Assembly (NCBI RefSeq): GCF_032854445.1
Contig: NC_088303.1
Coordinates: forward strand, 2,489,501-2,553,500
Reading direction: 5' to 3'
Source of the DNA: Liolophura sinensis
Taxonomy: Eukaryota; Mollusca; Polyplacophora; Chitonida; Chitonidae
DNA length: 64,000 nt
Shown here: positions 48,470 through 61,020 of the stretch, in pieces
How positions within the stretch are numbered: position 1 is the first letter of the stretch
How the letters are laid out: each line of letters begins with the position of its first letter
Notes under the pieces: generated by a model
The model's database searches: none
What the model was told of the DNA's origin: nothing
The model's input: only the letters and a program-made list of their open reading frames with translations
Made by a program: the position numbers and the translations under genes

Positions 48470-50645
48470 GATGGAGATGGAAATTAAAGCTGACACATCT
48501 CTTAGCTGTTCCATAGAAACCATTTTTGAAAGTAGTTACCAGCTACTTTTTTGGAAGAAACCAGTTTTTCACAAAATTTTGAGAAAAAGAAATATTTTAA
48601 CCTTGCATCATTTCATTTGATGGGGCCCCAAGGCAGCAAATTGTGAGAACTAGCATTTTCCACAGGTTTTATTAACACAGCTCAGACACTGTCAGAAGGC
48701 AGCGCTCAGAATTGTTCCTTTGCAAAAGTGGTTTGGTTTGTTAAGTTCATTTATGAAACATTGATAGTTTAAAGAGGTTATGAGAGAATTCCCAACACAC
48801 TGGAACTATAGATTATTATGGGAAAAACAATCACCAACCAAATAAGGAAGGAAATAAAAAGCAGCTACGAATTGCTAATGATACTAGTGCTTCATTGTGA
48901 ATCCCACCTCAGCACAGTGTAATCTCTACTGATGAAATGGAGCTGGAAACCCGTGCAACAACTAGTGTGAGATCCTGGTATACCATTCTGCAGATCTACA
49001 CCTGTAGTCCAGCATAGTTCTTCAGTTTGTTTGTCTTGGGGCCCTATCTATTACACATTCGCCTTACTGTAGATGGCAAATACTGGCTTAATCACTCAAG
49101 TAAAATGATATCAACCTATAGAACTGAGCAGTTCTGTGTAATTCAGTCACCAGTATTTCCTCATGTCAAGACATTTTTTCTATACATAGTACTTATAAGC
49201 TCAAACTGTAAACATGTAGTACAAACAGTTCACAAGTTACATAGTTCTTGGATAATATTGGGTGCTGGGAAGAAGTAGAAAAGGTTAAAATTCTGGTAGT
49301 GAGCGTGTTTGATATGAAAGAAATATTTCACATTCTCAAAACTTTTTGTATCTTATGCACTTCACAATGGGGAAAAAACACACAAGATGTAAAGATGCAA
49401 GCTTATTTCCATGCAGATTAAAAAAGATGACGGCATAACAATAATCGTGTATCAATGTCCTTTGTAAGTCCTTTCGCGTATATGTAAAGTATTGTGTATA
49501 TATATATATATATATATATATTAGAGATGTATGAAAACAAATGGCAATGGGTGAAAGTTCAGAATTATTCTTACTGCATTTGTACCCGTTATTATTTGTG
49601 AAGTGAATGGGAATCTTCTCTTCACCACTTTGAATATTACACATATTTCAAAGCGCAGAAAAGCAAGTCAAGTATTTGTTTTTAATATTCAATGAAATTG
49701 TCTTTAACTAATGGTGTGTACCTTTTGAGTTCTCATTGATCTAAATAATTATACCCCAGCCGCTGTTCCTCATTGATGTGATCGAGGTGTAGTGTCTGAT
49801 AATGCTAGGCAGTGGCTATATTAAAGCGATATACTATGGTAGACATAACGCTATGTTTGATCATCTAGTCTCGATAAATACACGAACACATTGTACAAGC
49901 ATTTTGTGGTTAATCAGTTGTGATTATATTGTACGCTAGGCTTTGTACAACTTTTGAAATATGAAACCTAGAAATCACTTTTACATGATTATACATGTTA
50001 ATTACACCTATATTTTAATATATAAGCACTTCTGTGTGCAAGTGACATTCTGCATTCATTCTGGGATGATCAGAACAATATGCTACAATACTTATACCAG
50101 CATACTGTATTTTAGTCATTCGTACATCTGTAATGTGATCTATGATTTTTGAATGGCAGATAGTCTGCTATAGCCAAATCCATGCTGAAATTGAGAGTTC
50201 AAGGTCTGATAATGCTGTTTGTCATTGCTCCAGTATAATTATTCTACATGTATATTTGATCAGTTGTGCAAGAATGATCACTCTAATATCATGTCTGGTC
50301 ACTTTAACTCAGCAGATGTGTGCAAAAGGCAGGAAAAAAAACTGAAGAACCAATGTTTATCTTTGATCGAACTCCTGACTCGCGAAGTTGTTGGATGTTG
50401 CGACATAATATGTGTAGTAATATGCAAAAAAAAAAAAAAATTACCGGCATTCTGTTGTGAGATCTGCGAGAAACAGTGCAAATTTGCTGCACTCTTTTGC
50501 AAGATCTGTGAGAAAAACAGTGTAACATTCCATGGTAAATGTGTGTTAAATGTATCGTCCAGGATTGTTTACATTGGCTATTGCCTGACTCATTGTTGAA
50601 TCCACGGAATTTACATGTTACCTGGTACCAGATAAAAAAAATAAA
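48470..50645 (+). other. Probable SSR1 3' UTR
   Basis: Non-coding AT-rich sequence after the SSR1 stop codon. Two AATAAA signals are visible, at 48853-48858 and 50640-50645; either could end the mRNA. The second would give a 3' UTR of about 2.2 kb, and long 3' UTRs are known for vertebrate SSR1. A (TA)n microsatellite lies at about 49496-49521. The short open frames here show no exon signals and are taken as chance. Confidence 0.4.
49496..49521. repeat. (TA)n microsatellite
   Basis: A run of TA dinucleotides after GTATTGTGTA within the presumed SSR1 3' UTR. Confidence 0.9.
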
Positions 50646-50713
50646 ATGGTCTTGATATATTAGGTGCTTTTGTTTTGTTCTGTAAAGGAAATTTGACCGC
50701 CTTGGTTATCAGA

Positions 50714-51064
50714 CCGGCTCTGACAGCAAAATTGGTAGAGCGTCCACTTCGGGAGAGGTAGATCCAGGATCAATCCTGGGTCGATTCACACCTTCAAGAC
50801 CTTCAAAAGCGGAAGTTGTAACTTCCACGCTTGGCATTCAGCATGAAGGGGATAGTGCAACGACTGGTTGACCTGTATCAGTATTATGGCTCGGGCGAGC
50901 GGCTTACTTGCCTTCGATAAGGCGTCTAAGTGAAGCAACACTAGATAAAAGATAAATCCGTCCTGCAACAAGGAGGCACATTACATATACCCTAAGGATT
51001 CCTTCGTCGTCATATGACTGAAAAATTGTTAAGTACGACGTTAAACCCCAAGCACACACTCACT
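50714..51064 (+). mobile_element. Full-length tRNA-derived SINE with 16-bp target-site duplication
   Basis: Same family as the 37.2 kb element: TGGTAGAGCGTCCACTTCGG, GGTAGATCCAGGATCAATCC, GGCTCGGGCGAGCGGCTTAC and the CATATGACTGAAAAATTGTT tail. It is flanked by CGCCTTGGTTATCAGA at 50698-50713 and 51065-51080. Confidence 0.9.
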
Positions 51065-52412
51065 CGCCTTGGTTATCAGAGCACGCATGCAAGCAGAAGA
51101 CTGGTTCAAATGCGAGACGATATTTTTCTTAGTTGAAGATCCACATACCCTATTTCTTCTAATTTTTAGGACAGATATTAGCAATGCTGAGAGCAAAAAA
51201 TTAATTTACCTCCCAATTTTTTGGAAAAGTAAAGATATGAGTATCTTCATTAGATGGAGTAATCAGGTGAAAAAAATCCCCAAATATTCCTGCCACAATT
51301 ACCCTTTGGTCAAAAAGAGCGGACCAGGTGTCCCAAAAATTTGAAGAATTAGGATAAGCCAAGTGCCAGAACTGGTCAACCAGTTGTTGACTTCATTGTT
51401 GAAGATAATGCTGGATCTCTGTGATGTTTCTCCATGGCATTCAGAAAAACTACATATATTGGCATTGAAACACTATTGTGTTATGGCGTATATACTGCAG
51501 AAGGTCCAACTTTAATGGTTCTTTTTTAAAATGCTAACAAACAAGACGTTCTCGAAATTTGTGAACCATTTTGAAGCACATGTCACTTGGTCTGTTACAG
51601 ACAAATACCCACTGGCCTGGCCAAGTGTTGAAGTCAGGACTTTGTGAGAGTTTGTGCCTATTTAAACATTCAGAGCAGATCAGAGGTTGGTGAGAACTTG
51701 TGCCTGTGTAAAAATTCAGAGCAGATCTTATGTGCATTGAAGAAAATGTACAAATTGACGATTTTGTGAAGTCTTGAAATTTGGTCTGTTTATGATTGTG
51801 GGCCGTGTAAAAGGTTGGCTTTATTCTGCTGCTTTCTCATTGATGAGAGGGATGTTAGAATTTGTTTTGGTTGAACTCAGGGTGAATTTCTTCCGTTGCA
51901 CCCCCCACCCCCGTGTTAATTATAATGATCTTAAAGAATATCTAGATGGTAAACCTCAAGATTTAAAGATGGTTGAAGTTCATGTAGGTCAAAACTGCGG
52001 GTCAGAGCAAGATTTAAATGTTATCATATAGTCTTAATACGTCAGTATTTAGAGGGTTGCTTTAGTTCTGGAAAAGGTTAGTACCACCAAACTAACAAGC
52101 ACCCAAACTGCCCTAATCAAGCCCTATCAAAACTACATATACACAAGGGAAAAAGTTAAGCACGCCATGCTGAGATCAATTATTAGAAATCCCCATTAAT
52201 AATTATTTTAACTGTAATGCCAGTTATGATGATGCCAAGAATGATGTTCCTTTGAACGATTATGGTCATTCATGCTTGACAGCAACGCAAGAACTTCATG
52301 TTCTGCGACAAGAAAATTTTTTTCCTGCAATTATACAAAATTCAGTATGCTTGCCCTTCAAATTTTGTACTTAAGATCTATCTTGTGTAATGTGGACAAA
52401 TCTTCTGTGAAC

Positions 52413-53345
52413 ATGGCGCGAAGGCGTATATCAGAGGAGCAAAGATGGCAAATTATCGGTATGCATTCCGCAGGGTTATCGTTCAAAGCTATCGGGCGTC
52501 AATTGGGCTACTATTATACAGTGATAAACCGATTGGTAAGAATTTGATTTATTTATTTATTTGATTGGTGTTTTACGCCGTACTCAAGAATATTTCACTT
52601 ATACGACGGCGGCCAGCATTATGGTGGGTGGAAACCGGGCAGAGCCCGGGGGAAACCCACGACCATCCGCAGGTTGCTGGAAGACCTTCCCACTTACGGC
52701 CGGAGAGGAAGCCAGCATGAGCTGGACTTGAACTCACAGCGACTGCATTGGTGAGAGGCTCCTGAGTCATTACGCTGCACTAGCGGATTGGTAAGAAAAC
52801 ACGGTGAAACTAATGCTGTGAAAGACCGACCACGCTTCGGCTGACCACCTGTAACATCACATTGTGAAGACAGGGCACTGATCCGACTGGTGCGAGCCAT
52901 TTGCATTAAGTCCATCTTTGAAGCGACAGTGGCTACCCAACAGACGTCTGTCCACAAGAACCGTGAGAAACCGCTTGAAAACCGCAGGGCTGAGAGCAAG
53001 GAGAGTCATCAAACGCCCCCTATTGTCAAATCGTCATCAACGGATACGATTGGCATGGTGTTTAGCACGACGAGGTTGCAATTTGAGGACATGGCGTAGA
53101 ACCCATTGGTCGGACGAAAGTCGGTTTTTGCTCAACGTTACACATGGACGAATGAGGGTTTGGAGACACAAGAACACAGCGTATACACCCACGAACATCC
53201 ACCCATATGTTCCTTTTGGAGGGGGTTCTGTAATGGTTTGGGGTGCATCTCGCACGACTGCAAAGTGGACCCCTTCGGCAGATCCGACGTCTCACTGGAG
53301 GGATGAAGCGCAGAATGAAAGCTGTCATCCGGACTAATGGGGGCT
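52413..53345 (+). pseudogene. Broken Tc1/mariner-type transposase, split by a SINE
   Basis: The frame opens MARRRISEEQRWQIIGMHSA, an N-terminal helix-turn-helix of the Tc1 type (G.S...I...L). After the SINE (52543-52785) it resumes KHGETNAVKDRPR and, in other frames, gives the catalytic-domain strings LSTRTVRNRLKTAGLRAR, THWSDESRFLL and FGGGSVMVWG. Asp in SDESRF is the second acidic residue of the DD34E triad. A stop in DRPRFG*, a frameshift near 52910 and a one-base loss after VMVWG break the frame. The part carrying the last Glu is not found. The 5' flank holds AAAAAGTTAAGCAC near 52151, perhaps part of the element end; no matching right end was seen. Confidence 0.85.
52543..52785 (-). mobile_element. 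SINE of the CTCAAGAATATTTCAC family inserted in the Tc1 transposase
   Basis: The plus strand begins TTTGATTTATTTATTTATTTG and carries TACTCAAGAATATTTCAC, CGGCGGCCAGCATTATGGTG, CCCACGACCATCCGCAGGTT and the tRNA-like head complement near GAACTCACAGCGACTGC. Target-site duplication GATTGGTAAGAA is at 52531-52542 and 52786-52797. Confidence 0.9.
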
Positions 53346-53749
53346 ATTACGCGCTATTAACCTTTAGCTCTAGGGATGTGTTCTACACACTCAAAGTGAC
53401 ATTTTTACTTAAACATTTACGCCCTATGAAGCCAGATTAACTCTGAAGTTCAATACTTACAAACCACTTTTACTTGGTGAAAAATACACTTTTGATTTGG
53501 CTAACGATATCCCGAATTTAATCGAAAATGAATTTCATAAGAACTTCTTTCATTTGCAGTGTGAAAGTTCTTTGAAGAGTATCACTTTGATTTTCATTTC
53601 ATAAAATTAAAAATTCTTTTGTTGAGAAGTGGGATTTCACATTACAATATCTCTATCTCAGAGGTTTCCTTCAAAGATGCTCGTTGGCAGAATACCTGCT
53701 AATTATTTCACTCATTCAGAAATGTGACACTAGCTCATATCCAGCTGGA

Positions 53750-56700
53750 TGATGTTTGGATACCACGAGACAATGGGATGTGCCAGGTGAAAGAAAATGA
53801 AAAAATGCAACCATTTGATGTGCCTTGTTAGAGCAGCTGAAACATGAGGCCATTGGATGAGCCATGTTAGAGTAACTGGAAACACGAGACCATCGCATGC
53901 ACCATGTTAGAGCGACTGGAAACATGAGACCATGACATGTGCCATGTTTGAGTAACTGGAAACATGAGACCATGGCCCATGACCTATGTTTGAGCAACTG
54001 GAAACATGAGGCCATGGCCCATGAGCTATGTTTGAGCGACTGGAAACACGAGACCATGACATGTGCCATGTTAGAGCAAAATGGAAACATGAGACCATGG
54101 CCCATGAGCTATGTTTGAGCAAATGGAAACATGAGGCCATGGCCCATGATCTATGTTTGAGCAACTGGAAACATGTTGCCATGGGATGTGCCATGTTAGA
54201 GCAACTGGAAACACGAGACCATGGCCCATGAGCTATGTTAGAGCAACTGGAAAGATGAGACCATGGGATGTGCCATGTTAGAGCAACTGGAAAGATGAGA
54301 CCATGGGATGTGCCATGTTAGAGCAACTGAAAACATGAGGCCATGGCATGTGCCATGTTAGAGTGACTGAAAACATGAGACTATGACATGTGCCCCGTTA
54401 GAGTGACTGAAAACATGAGACCATGGGATGTGCCATGTTAGAGCAACTGGAAACAGGAGGCCATGACATGTGCCATGTTAGAGCAACTGGAAAGATGAGA
54501 CCATGGGATCAGCCAGGTGAGAGCAACTGAAAACATGAGGCCATGGCATGTGCCATGTTAGAGTGTCTGGAAAGATGAGACCATGACATGTGCCATGTTA
54601 GAACAACTGGAAACATGAGGCCATGGGATGTGCCATGTTAGAGCAACTGGAAACACGAGACCATGGGATGTGCCATGTTAGAGCAACTGAAAACATGAGA
54701 CCATGGGATGTGCCATGTTAGAGCAACTGAAAACACGAGACCATGGCCCATGAGCTATGTTTGAGCAACTGGAAAGATGAGACCATGGGATGTGCCATGT
54801 TAGAGCAATTGGAAACAGGAGGCCTTGACGTACCATGTTAGAGCAACTGTAAACATGAGGCAATAGGATGCGCCATGTTAGAGCAACTGAAAACATGAGG
54901 CCATGGCATGTGCCATGTTAGAGTGACTGGAAACATGAGACCATGACATGTGCCATGTTAGAACAACTGGAAACATGAGGCCATGGGATGTGCCATGTTA
55001 GAGCAACTTGAAACACGAGACCATGGGATGTGCCATGTTAGAGCAACTGAAAACATGAGACCATGGGATGTGCCATGTTAGAGCAACTGGAAAGATGAGA
55101 CCATGGGATGAGCCAGGTGAGAGCAACTGGAAACATGAGACCATGACGTACCATGTTAGAGCAACTGAAAACATGAGGCCATGGGATGTGCCAGGTGAGA
55201 GCAACTGAAAAAATGAGACCATGGCAAGTGCCATGTTAGAGCAATTGGAAACATGAGGCCATGACACGTGCCATGTTAGAGCAACTGGAAAGATGAGACC
55301 ATGGGATGTGCCATGTTAGAGCAACTGGAAAGATGAGACCATGACATGTGCCATGATAGAACAACTAGAACCATGAGACCATGACGTACCATGTTAGAGC
55401 AACTGAAAACATGAGGCCATGGGATGTGCCAGGTGAGAGCAACTGAAAACACGAGGCCATGACATGTGCCATGTTAGAGCAACTGGAAAGATGAGACCAT
55501 GGGATGTGCCATGTTAGAGCAACTGGAAACAGGAGGCCATGACATGTGCCATGTTAGAGCAATTGGAAACAGGAGGCCATGACATGTGCCATGTTAGAGC
55601 AACTGAAAACATGAGGCCATGGGATGTGCCAGGTGAGAGCAACTGGAAACATGAGGCCATGACATGTGCCATGTTAGAGCAACTGGAAAGATGAGACCAT
55701 GGGATGTGCCATGTTAGAGCAACTGGAAACAGGAGGCCATGAAATGTGCCATGTTAGAGCAACTGAAAACATGAGACCATGGGATGTGCCATGTTAGAGC
55801 AACTGGAAAGATGAGACCATGGCATGTGCCATGTTAGAGCGACTGGAAAGATGAGACCATGACATGTTAGAGCAATAGGAAACAGGAGGCCATGGGATGT
55901 GCCATGCTAGAGCAACTGAAAACATGAGACCATGGGATGTGCCATGTTAGAGCAACTGAAAACACGAGACCATGGGATGTGCCATGTTAGAACAACTGAA
56001 AACATAAGGCCATGGGATGTGCCATGTTAGAGTGACTGGAAATATGAGACCATGACATGTGCCATGTTAGAGCAATTGGAAACAGGAGGCCATGGGATGT
56101 GCCATGCTAGAGCAACTGAAAACACGAGACCATGGGATTTGCCATGTTAGAGCAACTGAAAACACCAGACCATGGGATGTGCCATGTTGGAGCAACTGGA
56201 AAGATGAGACCATGGGATGTGCCATGTTAGAGCAATTGGAAAGATGAGACCATGACATGTGCCATGTTAGAGCAACTGGAAACATGAGACCATGACATGT
56301 GCCATGTTAGAGCAACTGAAAACATGAGGCCATGGGATGTGCCATGTTAGAGCAACTGGAAAGATGAGACCATGGGCTGTGCCAAGTTAGAGTGACTGGA
56401 AACATGAGACCATGACATGTGCCATGTTAGAGCAACTGGAAAGATGAGACCATGACCTCATGTTAGAGCAACTGGAAAAATGAGACCATGGGATGTGCCA
56501 TGTTAGAGCAACAGGAAACACGAGACCATGGGATGTGCCATGTTAGAGTGACTGGAAACATGAGGCCATGGGATGTGCCATGTTAGAGTGACTGGAAACA
56601 TGAGACCATGACATGTGCCATGTTAGAACAACTGGAAACACGAGACCATGACATGTGCCATGTTAGAACAACTGAAAACATGAGACCATGGGATGTGCCA

Positions 56701-57165
56701 TGTTAGAACAACTGGAAACATGAGGCCATGGGATGTCCCATGTTAGAACAACTGGAAAGATGAGACTATGGGATGAGCCAGGTGAGAGCAACTGAAAACA
56801 TGAGACCATGGGATGTACCATGTTAGAGCAACTGGAAACACAAGACCATGACATGTGCCATGTTAGAGCAACTGAAAACATGAGACCATGGGATGTGCCA
56901 TGTTTGAGCGACTGGAAACATGAGGCCATGGCATGTGCCATGTTAGAGTGACTGGAAACATGAGACCATGGGATGTGCCATGTTAGAGCAATTGGAAAGA
57001 TGAGGCCATGGGATGTGCCATGTTAGAGCGACTGGAAACATGAAGCCATGGCATGTGCCAGGTTAGAGCAATTGGAAACACGAGTCCATGACATGTACCA
57101 TGTTAGAGCAACTGGAAACATGAAACCATGGCATGTGCCATGTTAGAGCAACTGGAGACATGATG
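53750..57165. repeat. Satellite-like array, 40-bp unit, about 80 copies
   Basis: The unit is CATGAGACCATGGGATGTGC CATGTTAGAGCAACTGGAAA. Variants at fixed positions recur: GGGATGTGCC or GACATGTGCC; AACATGAGG, AAGATGAGA or AACACGAGA; CAACTG or TGACTG; and a short GACGTACC form. Since 40 is not a multiple of three, open frames are short, unlike the other large arrays. Confidence 0.95.
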
Positions 57166-57330
57166 TTTTATCCCTCATTCCCTTTTGCACTGAAGAGTAA
57201 AAGACAAAATAGAGCGCATGTGACATCAGCAGAAGAAAAAAAAGGCACCTCGGGATACAGAAATAATTTGTGCTTGATCGTTAAACTTGGCAGGATGTCA
57301 TTGTTTTTGATTTTCTCAGTGCATTTGATT

Positions 57331-57520
57331 TTGCTTACTGTGAACTGTGATGCCTCAATTATGCAAAATGACACATTTTGCTTACTGTGAGCTGCGATGC
57401 CTCAGTTATGTAAAATTACCCATTTTGCTTACTATGAAGTGCTACGTCTCAGTTATTCAAAATGACACATTTTGCTTACTGTGAACTGCGACGCTTCAGT
57501 TATGCAAAATGACACATTTA
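57331..57520. repeat. Minisatellite, 47-bp unit, four copies
   Basis: The unit is TTGCTTACTGTGAACTGTGA TGCCTCAATTATGCAAAATG ACACATT, starting at 57331, 57378, 57425 and 57472. Confidence 0.9.
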
Positions 57521-58995
57521 AACTTATTGTGAGAGTTCTACCGATCTTACAAAGATGTTCTTAGATTTGTTTGAAGACATCCTAATGGAAAACTTACTTT
57601 TAGTACCAGATATAATAATTTCGTATATATTTCATATTTTGATATTTATTTCCTACTATTAATGCACTTTTTGGGAGAAAGTTTCTGTCACTAGTATACC
57701 ATAATATAGGATTGAACATGTGTGTCTAATCTAAGGCTGTTTCTACCTGAGCTATATGATGACTATTCCATATACCCCTGAACCTTAAATATAATATTTT
57801 CATCTCCACATGGACATAACATTTGGTTTGTCATTTAATACCAAGCCCTAGAAGTTTTGTTACTTAGAGTGCTGGTTTTCAGATTTACAGGTGAAGGAAA
57901 CCTGGTCAGCCTGAGCCACCCGCATGAACACACGAATTTCATATTTCTCGCAGACAAGCGACCTCCAATGAATGTTAAATTGTGAAAATGGCCAAACAAG
58001 TGTCTTTGACTGTTCATTATGAAGAGTGAGAGCAAGAGAATACAAATTCCCTCTTCATGGTTGGGTTTGAAACCACTCCACGGGTATCTTTGCCAGTAAA
58101 GGACAAGCATCTGAACCACGTGGCCAAGGTCCACTCTCACTGTAGCTGCCAAGTTCACATTTTCTTTGACTCGGATATACAAGCTAAAGCCTGAATATCA
58201 CTATTCAGGCATGAGAATTGTCTTCTTTTGTGATGGATTTCCTCTTTATTCAAATAAAATTATGAGCTACGTGATGTACAGTTTCCTCTTTTTCATCCAG
58301 TGTCTGCCTCATCCCTGCCATTACACACAGAAGCCCAAGTAGCCACAATATTCAGTGTGTACAAGTTCAATCCTCAAATCACTTCACACACATTAAAGTG
58401 TTCTTGAACAAGTGACAAAACAACTCCTTCAGGTTTCTTTAATAGGAAATTTGTTTATTTTTACAATACAGACAATAGACACATTGTTGAGAAGGAAAAT
58501 CACATCAGCAGAAGTAAGTAGCATGGGGTGGGGAGTGGAAATAAAACTACCGCAGTGAATAAACTACTTCTGTTCCAGAAAAACTTGCAGGTTGCTAGGC
58601 TTGTCCCCCCTTAACACAGATACTTTACACAAGAGGGAAGGGGAGGTAAATATTAGGCCCTGTAACGCCCAGTTACTGTGCTCCAGAATGACGGTGTGCC
58701 AGGCAACCAGCCCTGGGGGCACACACTCACAAAAGGCCTGACAAAATATAACTTGTCTGCATGGAAAGAGCACTGAATGACAAGGAACAGGTAATTGCTT
58801 TAAAAAAATGGAAAGGAAAAAAAATAAAAGAAGAGAAGAAAACCCAAACAAAACAAAAGACTGGGGTGTCCAATACTAAAAGATAAAAGCATAGAATAGG
58901 TATTATTTTATCTTCGCACAATGAAAACACCACACATTCTCATTTATGCACAAAGTATCTGAGTTTCCCCCCATCATATATACAAGGAAATTTTG

Positions 58996-59034
58996 TGTTA
59001 GACATGGGTGGGGGTGGGGGTGGGGGTGGGGGGG
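58996..59034 (+). other. G-rich run able to form a G-quadruplex
   Basis: GGGTGGGGGTGGGGGTGGGG and further Gs give at least four G-tracts of three or more with one-base loops. Confidence 0.6.
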
Positions 59035-60699
59035 ACTGATCAGTCATCCACACTTTAAGAATAAAGGATCTGACGAGTCCTGTTTGAGGAGAGACGGTCA
59101 GGTACCTGTCTTACAGTTCATAGTCAATGTGAATACTCCAATCGTGGAACAATGTTCAGCCATGAACACTTCTTACAGTATCTGGTCAAGTCCCATATAA
59201 AATACCCATCCCTGTCGCCCCCCTACCCCCTCTAAAACGAACCCACCCACCAAACAACCACCCACCCACCAACAATAAACACCATCACAATGCCCATGGC
59301 TCCTTAAGGTGACGTGAACGTAAGTGGAAGTTAAGGCAACGCATACCAAGCGTGGGTTATCTCCCTTTGTGATATCTTGTCCCTATTACTTGTAAATACT
59401 GGACTCGGCACACACAAAGGAAGTGCCACCAGGTATTAGTTTCCATCTGCAGGTAGAAAGTATACAGCACATCCATACCTATGGCAGATTAATCTAATGT
59501 CCAGGCACACTGCTTTTCTGCACCTATGTTGTATCACTGTGTGTCTACTCAGACACACAAGTATATAAATAAGCATCAGTACATGCCACCAGCTTCCCTC
59601 AACTTCGCCTGTTTCTTGCCTGCCTTCATATAAATGATCTGATGTTCTGTAGGCTTGAGAACATACTATGCGGCCATAAATTGTCACCTGAAATTTGCAT
59701 ACCGCTACTGTTATATCATGATGTTTTCTCCACCCCCAAATTATCAACATGGTTAATTCTGTATCCATTGAAATGATGGATGCACTAACAACAGATCAGG
59801 CAAAGTTGCCCGTTAGTAGTTTACCCTGGGGACTGGTGATGCATACAACAGTTAAGTACAGGAAGGAAGAGAAGGCGTTATGTTAAAAGTCAATCCACCT
59901 GGCCGTCAGCTTCGACATGTCCGCTCAAATAATTACCTATTCACATTTTACCTGCAGGTACCTTTATTTTCAATTTCAGAAGTAAAACCCATTTCAATTC
60001 ACCCCACGCGCCTACACCCCCAACCCCCACCCCGCCACGCTAATAACCACTGCAACAATACTGAAAACAAGGCTGGCCCCAGGGCACCCAAGCCATTTCC
60101 ATTCTCAGGATACAGATAGTCACAAAGCCCATTTGATAATAGGTTACCTCCATGTGAACAATATACCGGTGCTGCCTATAGTTGTATCTGCCGCCAAAAT
60201 TTCCACATGACTTCAACATTTCAGATTAGGATTTGTATGTCAATATCACCATTTTTAATACACGATTTATATATGTGTAACACTTTTGGCTGTGTTCTTC
60301 TGTGAAAATTCTACTGAAGAAATCAGTTTTTACTCAGTCAATCATATCCTGTAACTCCTTATAAAATGTAGTACAACTACTACAAACAGAAACAGTGGTA
60401 ACAATACTTTTTTGATTTTATTTTTTTCAAAATTACTATCCCTCTTTACTGTGTTATAAGTTGAAAGGTGTCTGGTGATTGGCTAATGGTTTTGATCATG
60501 TCACCTGACCTTAGCTACAATGAAGCATATTCAACAATGCAGAACTCTAGGGTATAGAACACTTAAGAAGAGAGGTCAGCATTGCTATAGTGCTGGTCGC
60601 TACTGAATGCTGCACCGCCAATACTTGCATATCACATCACGCTGTCTTTGCCACAGCTACTATACACCCCCTCCCCCTTCCCTTCCCCTCCCTTAAAGC

Positions 60700-61015
60700 A
60701 GCTATACCACTGATTTTGGGGAAAAAATCTATATTCACTAATCAAACCAAATTTGTATTAACCACGATTAGCTCAAATTATTGCCTTTCAATTTCAACTA
60801 TCAGACTCGTATTATTTATGCTTCTAAAATTTGAAAAAGTCACAATGCAACCCACTTTATAAAGTTTAAAAACTTAATTACTGTACAGATTTTGAACGGT
60901 TACACAACCACAGACGAGGCTGATATTTTGTGAAAGGTAATTAATTGGGTTATTTTAAAATAATAGCTGTATTTGTGCTCATTGATTTTTGTCAAAGATG
61001 TCCTGTATACTCTTA
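60700..61015. repeat. Dispersed repeat, copy 2 (copy 1 near 40.0 kb)
   Basis: Diverged second copy with the same order of blocks; it ends directly against the 27-bp array. Confidence 0.55.
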
Positions 61016-61020
61016 ACTCC

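Larger units (their letters stand above)
57520..61020. other. Non-coding stretch with no supported gene
   Basis: No exon with convincing signals was found on either strand. It holds the G-rich run, C-rich patches near 59215-59270 and 60665-60690, and the second copy of the dispersed repeat shared with 40.0 kb (60700-61015). A TTTATT at 58454-58459 could be a minus-strand polyadenylation signal. Confidence 0.5.

Noticed and set aside
48378-48620. 80-codon frame beginning at 48378 as a coding exon
   Set aside because: It is the wrong frame over the last SSR1 exon; the correct frame uses the acceptor before 48390 and stops at 48467-48469.
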